A stretch of DNA of 20,494 nucleotides from positions 532,794-553,287 of the forward strand of contig JAESIW010000129.1 of assembly GCA_016802295.1 (NCBI GenBank). Reading direction: 5' to 3'. How positions within the stretch are numbered: position 1 is the first letter of the stretch; the number at the start of each line of letters is the position of its first letter. The position numbers were made by a program, and so were the translations under genes. The stretch is from Brachionus rotundiformis. Lineage: Eukaryota; Rotifera; Eurotatoria; Ploima; Brachionidae. A model generated the notes under the pieces. That model did not search any database. It was not told where the DNA came from and was given only the letters and a program-made list of their open reading frames with translations. Positions 18,406-20,494 of this stretch are shown piece by piece.

Positions 18406-18790
18406 CCCTGAATGTATTGTAAAATAAACTTACATTTGATGATAACTTGCTTGAGTGGATTCTTGATAAAACTTCGGCTCTGTTTAATTAAGCTTTAATT
18501 TTTGCTTAATTTCAACACGTTAATATAATTAAAACGAAATTAACCTGGCCTCTAAATGCCCGTACAGAGAGAATCATCGGATATTGGATTGTTTAGATAT
18601 GCTTGATTTGTTTTCAAGAATAACATATGGTCTTTCTGGCCTATTTATGATACATTTAATTTTGTCTTATGTGAATTTTAAATCGAAGCATCAGATCAAA
18701 TTACGCCTATGTCCAATAGGTCATTTAAATAGTCTTAATTATTACACAAATAGAAAAAATATTCAATTATTTCTCTTATTTATTTATTAG

Positions 18791-19411
18791 TTTCATAATT
18801 TACTAAAAACTAGTTATTTTTTTTACACTTATTTATACTTAGACATTTGTCTTTTTTATTTTTTGGTCCATTCTGAGTTGTCTGGTATTTTCCCTAAACT
18901 ATTTAAATAAAAAAAAATTACACAAATATATTCTTTTATGATAATTTTTAATTAAAGGACAATGAGAACCCCAAAATTGATTTTTTTTTTAGAAGAATTT
19001 AACAAAAGAGATATCATAGAATTAAAATGGACCAAAAAATACATTAGAATTCTAAGTTTCTTAATTTTTTGGCAAAGTTAGACACTTTTAAAAACATGTT
19101 GTAATTTAAGTGCAATATCTCCATGACCATAAATTTTAAAAGCTCTTAAAATTGTATCTGATCTCATATTTTTTGCCATTTCTGTCCTGATATGCTAAAA
19201 AGATTAAAGTTTAAAGATTTATTTTCGGAAAAAGTTAATGGTTGTATGTCGTCAAGTCTCAATTTTTTTTCTTTCTGTCGTTGTTATCTTATTTATAATC
19301 TTTTACCCATTCAGCTTGAATATTATTTATATTTTTTTAAATTATAAACTAAAAAATATATTTATTTAGAAACTTAAATTTAAATTTAAACTTAAACACA
19401 TATGCATATGA
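18791..19411. other. Non-coding stretch before the right-hand LINE fragment
   Basis: AT-rich, homopolymer-laden, nothing coding or structured recognised. Confidence 0.45.
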
Positions 19412-19660
19412 AGAGGCAAGATTTGGCGATCAGCGCTAAACCAATTGTATCAAGAAAAAAGACTGTGATGGTTTGGACATGTACTTAGAATGAATGAACC
19501 AAAAGATCCCTTCATTGGGCACCTCAGGGACCACGCAAGGAAGAAGGAAAATCAGTAACTTGGAGGTCAACAATCACGAAAGAGCTCGCCGAAATGGGAA
19601 TGACATGGGAAAGGCAAAAGATCGACTTAAATGGTAATCAAAAGTAATGAACCTATGCTA
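19412..19660 (+). mobile_element. LINE reverse transcriptase C-terminal fragment, third copy, degraded
   Basis: From 19412 the frame reads RGKIWRSALNQLYQEKRL, a TGA (19466-19468), then WFGHVLRMNEPKDP, the conserved WFGH motif of LINE reverse transcriptase C-termini. After 19510 the reading frame shifts: HWAPQGPRKEEGKSVTWRST (from 19513), then ITKELAEMGMTW. A small deletion near 19612 destroys the rest, and homology stops at about 19660 without the terminal STKSE-TAA seen at 1-138. It covers more of the protein's 5' side than the left copy. Dead element. Confidence 0.85.
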
Positions 19661-20494
19661 AACTTATTATCATGGTCAAAGTATTATAAAAAAAATTTCA
19701 ACTATTTTCAAATTTTCAAATTTAATGCAGAGATATTTCTATGTTAGGCAAACCATGTTTAACCATCTTCTACAGCAACCACTTGAATTAATACTGAAAA
19801 CTAAATACTAAAATTTTCATAAATTTTTGACTATAACGCATTAAAATTTGATCAGCAAAGCTAATTTGCCTTATTATGGAAAAATTGAATGGCATTATTC
19901 TCTATTAAGAGTTGATAATTGTGGATTTGGTAAACAATTTGCCTAGAAGCTCAACTCAAATCTAATGGATATTTTACCAAATAAAGTTATTAGCAAAAAT
20001 TAAAAATCTTCTTATTGATAAACTTGTAAATTATTATAAAAAACTTTGCACTTAATTTTTATCTTTAGTCTTTTTATAATTTGATTTATTTGTGTACTTT
20101 AAAAAATAATTTTTTTGTTGAGATATAATTTAAAATTGGACCTGGATCTCAAAAGTAATTAAAAAATCATTGAGCCTTGCCTAACATGATCAAAAGAAAA
20201 GCTTACTTCTATATTTGATAATATTTTTGAGCCAGTTTTGCTTAAAGTTTAGCCTTATTGCAAACTATTGTTTCTAAAACAAAATCTGATATAAATTTAA
20301 TTGCTATTTTGGCTATTTTTTGATTCCAAATTTTTTATTTTAGACCATATTATAAAAATCTGTTTGTTGGTTAATTATAATTATGCTGCTATTCGTTTAA
20401 TAAAATGAAAACAATTTATGCACACACAAAATGGAAAATAAACTTTTTAAATTATCTTATAAATATTGACTCTGTTTGGCTCAAAAGTTAAAAT
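19661..20494. other. Non-coding right end of window
   Basis: AT-rich, no open frame, RNA gene or repeat recognised. Confidence 0.45.

Noticed and set aside
18370..18412. G+C-rich hairpin region as a possible tRNA
   Set aside because: No acceptor stem, no T-loop GGTTCGA-type motif and no cloverleaf can be drawn.
18584..18790. Plus-strand open frame of 68 codons (MDCLDMLDLFSRITYGLSGL...)
   Set aside because: No recognised family and no splice context. The opposite strand also has an open run (RPERPYVILENKSSISKQSN) before a TGA, so a decayed coding repeat is possible, but neither strand can be supported.

Overview
This is a very AT-rich stretch (G+C about a quarter by eye) of an animal nuclear genome. 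The evidence is spliceosomal introns (57 bp to about 2.2 kb, GT..AG), AATAAA poly(A) signals, and animal gene families: a class A GPCR, a caskin scaffold and a trimethylguanosine synthase. It also carries LINE, Tc1/mariner and TTAA-type transposon debris. The base composition, small introns and divergent GPCR would suit a small invertebrate such as a monogonont rotifer (Brachionus-like), but that is inference.

Layout. 1-138 is the 3' end of a non-LTR retrotransposon (LINE) reverse transcriptase. A diverged relative ends at 1040 and a decayed third copy lies at 19412-19660, so both ends of the window carry the same repeat in the same orientation. 1048-4758 is intergenic, with a solo transposon end (1543-1561) and one arm of a ~72-bp inverted repeat (3741-3812). 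4759-8485 (+) is a three-exon GPCR gene. Its 2.2-kb first intron holds the second arm of that inverted repeat (5108-5182) and scrambled Tc1/mariner transposase remains on the minus strand (5262-6726). 8960-9183 is a 224-bp MITE with TTAA ends, probably piggyBac-related. 10361-10737 (+) is a candidate tiny spliced gene of unknown function.

10926-14638 (-) is a three-exon caskin homologue (798 aa: ankyrin repeats, SH3, two SAM domains, proline-rich region, helical tail). Its first intron contains, on the same strand, an apparently complete intronless TGS1 cap-hypermethylase gene (13571-14308) with its own poly(A) signal. From about 14.7 to 19.4 kb the DNA is mostly non-coding, with only weak candidates: a signal-peptide-like exon at 17564-17722 (-) and a short ORF at 18168-18260 (+).

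The genes do not form a pathway: a membrane receptor, a synaptic-type scaffold and an snRNA cap enzyme. The structurally interesting point is the nested TGS1/caskin locus, where two transcripts share one strand and the inner gene's poly(A) site must be skipped for caskin to be made. I found no CRISPR array, operon, defence system, tRNA or rRNA gene, and no clear new molecular system. The best leads are the nested locus, the atypical receptor, the MITE family and the frame-puzzling small gene.
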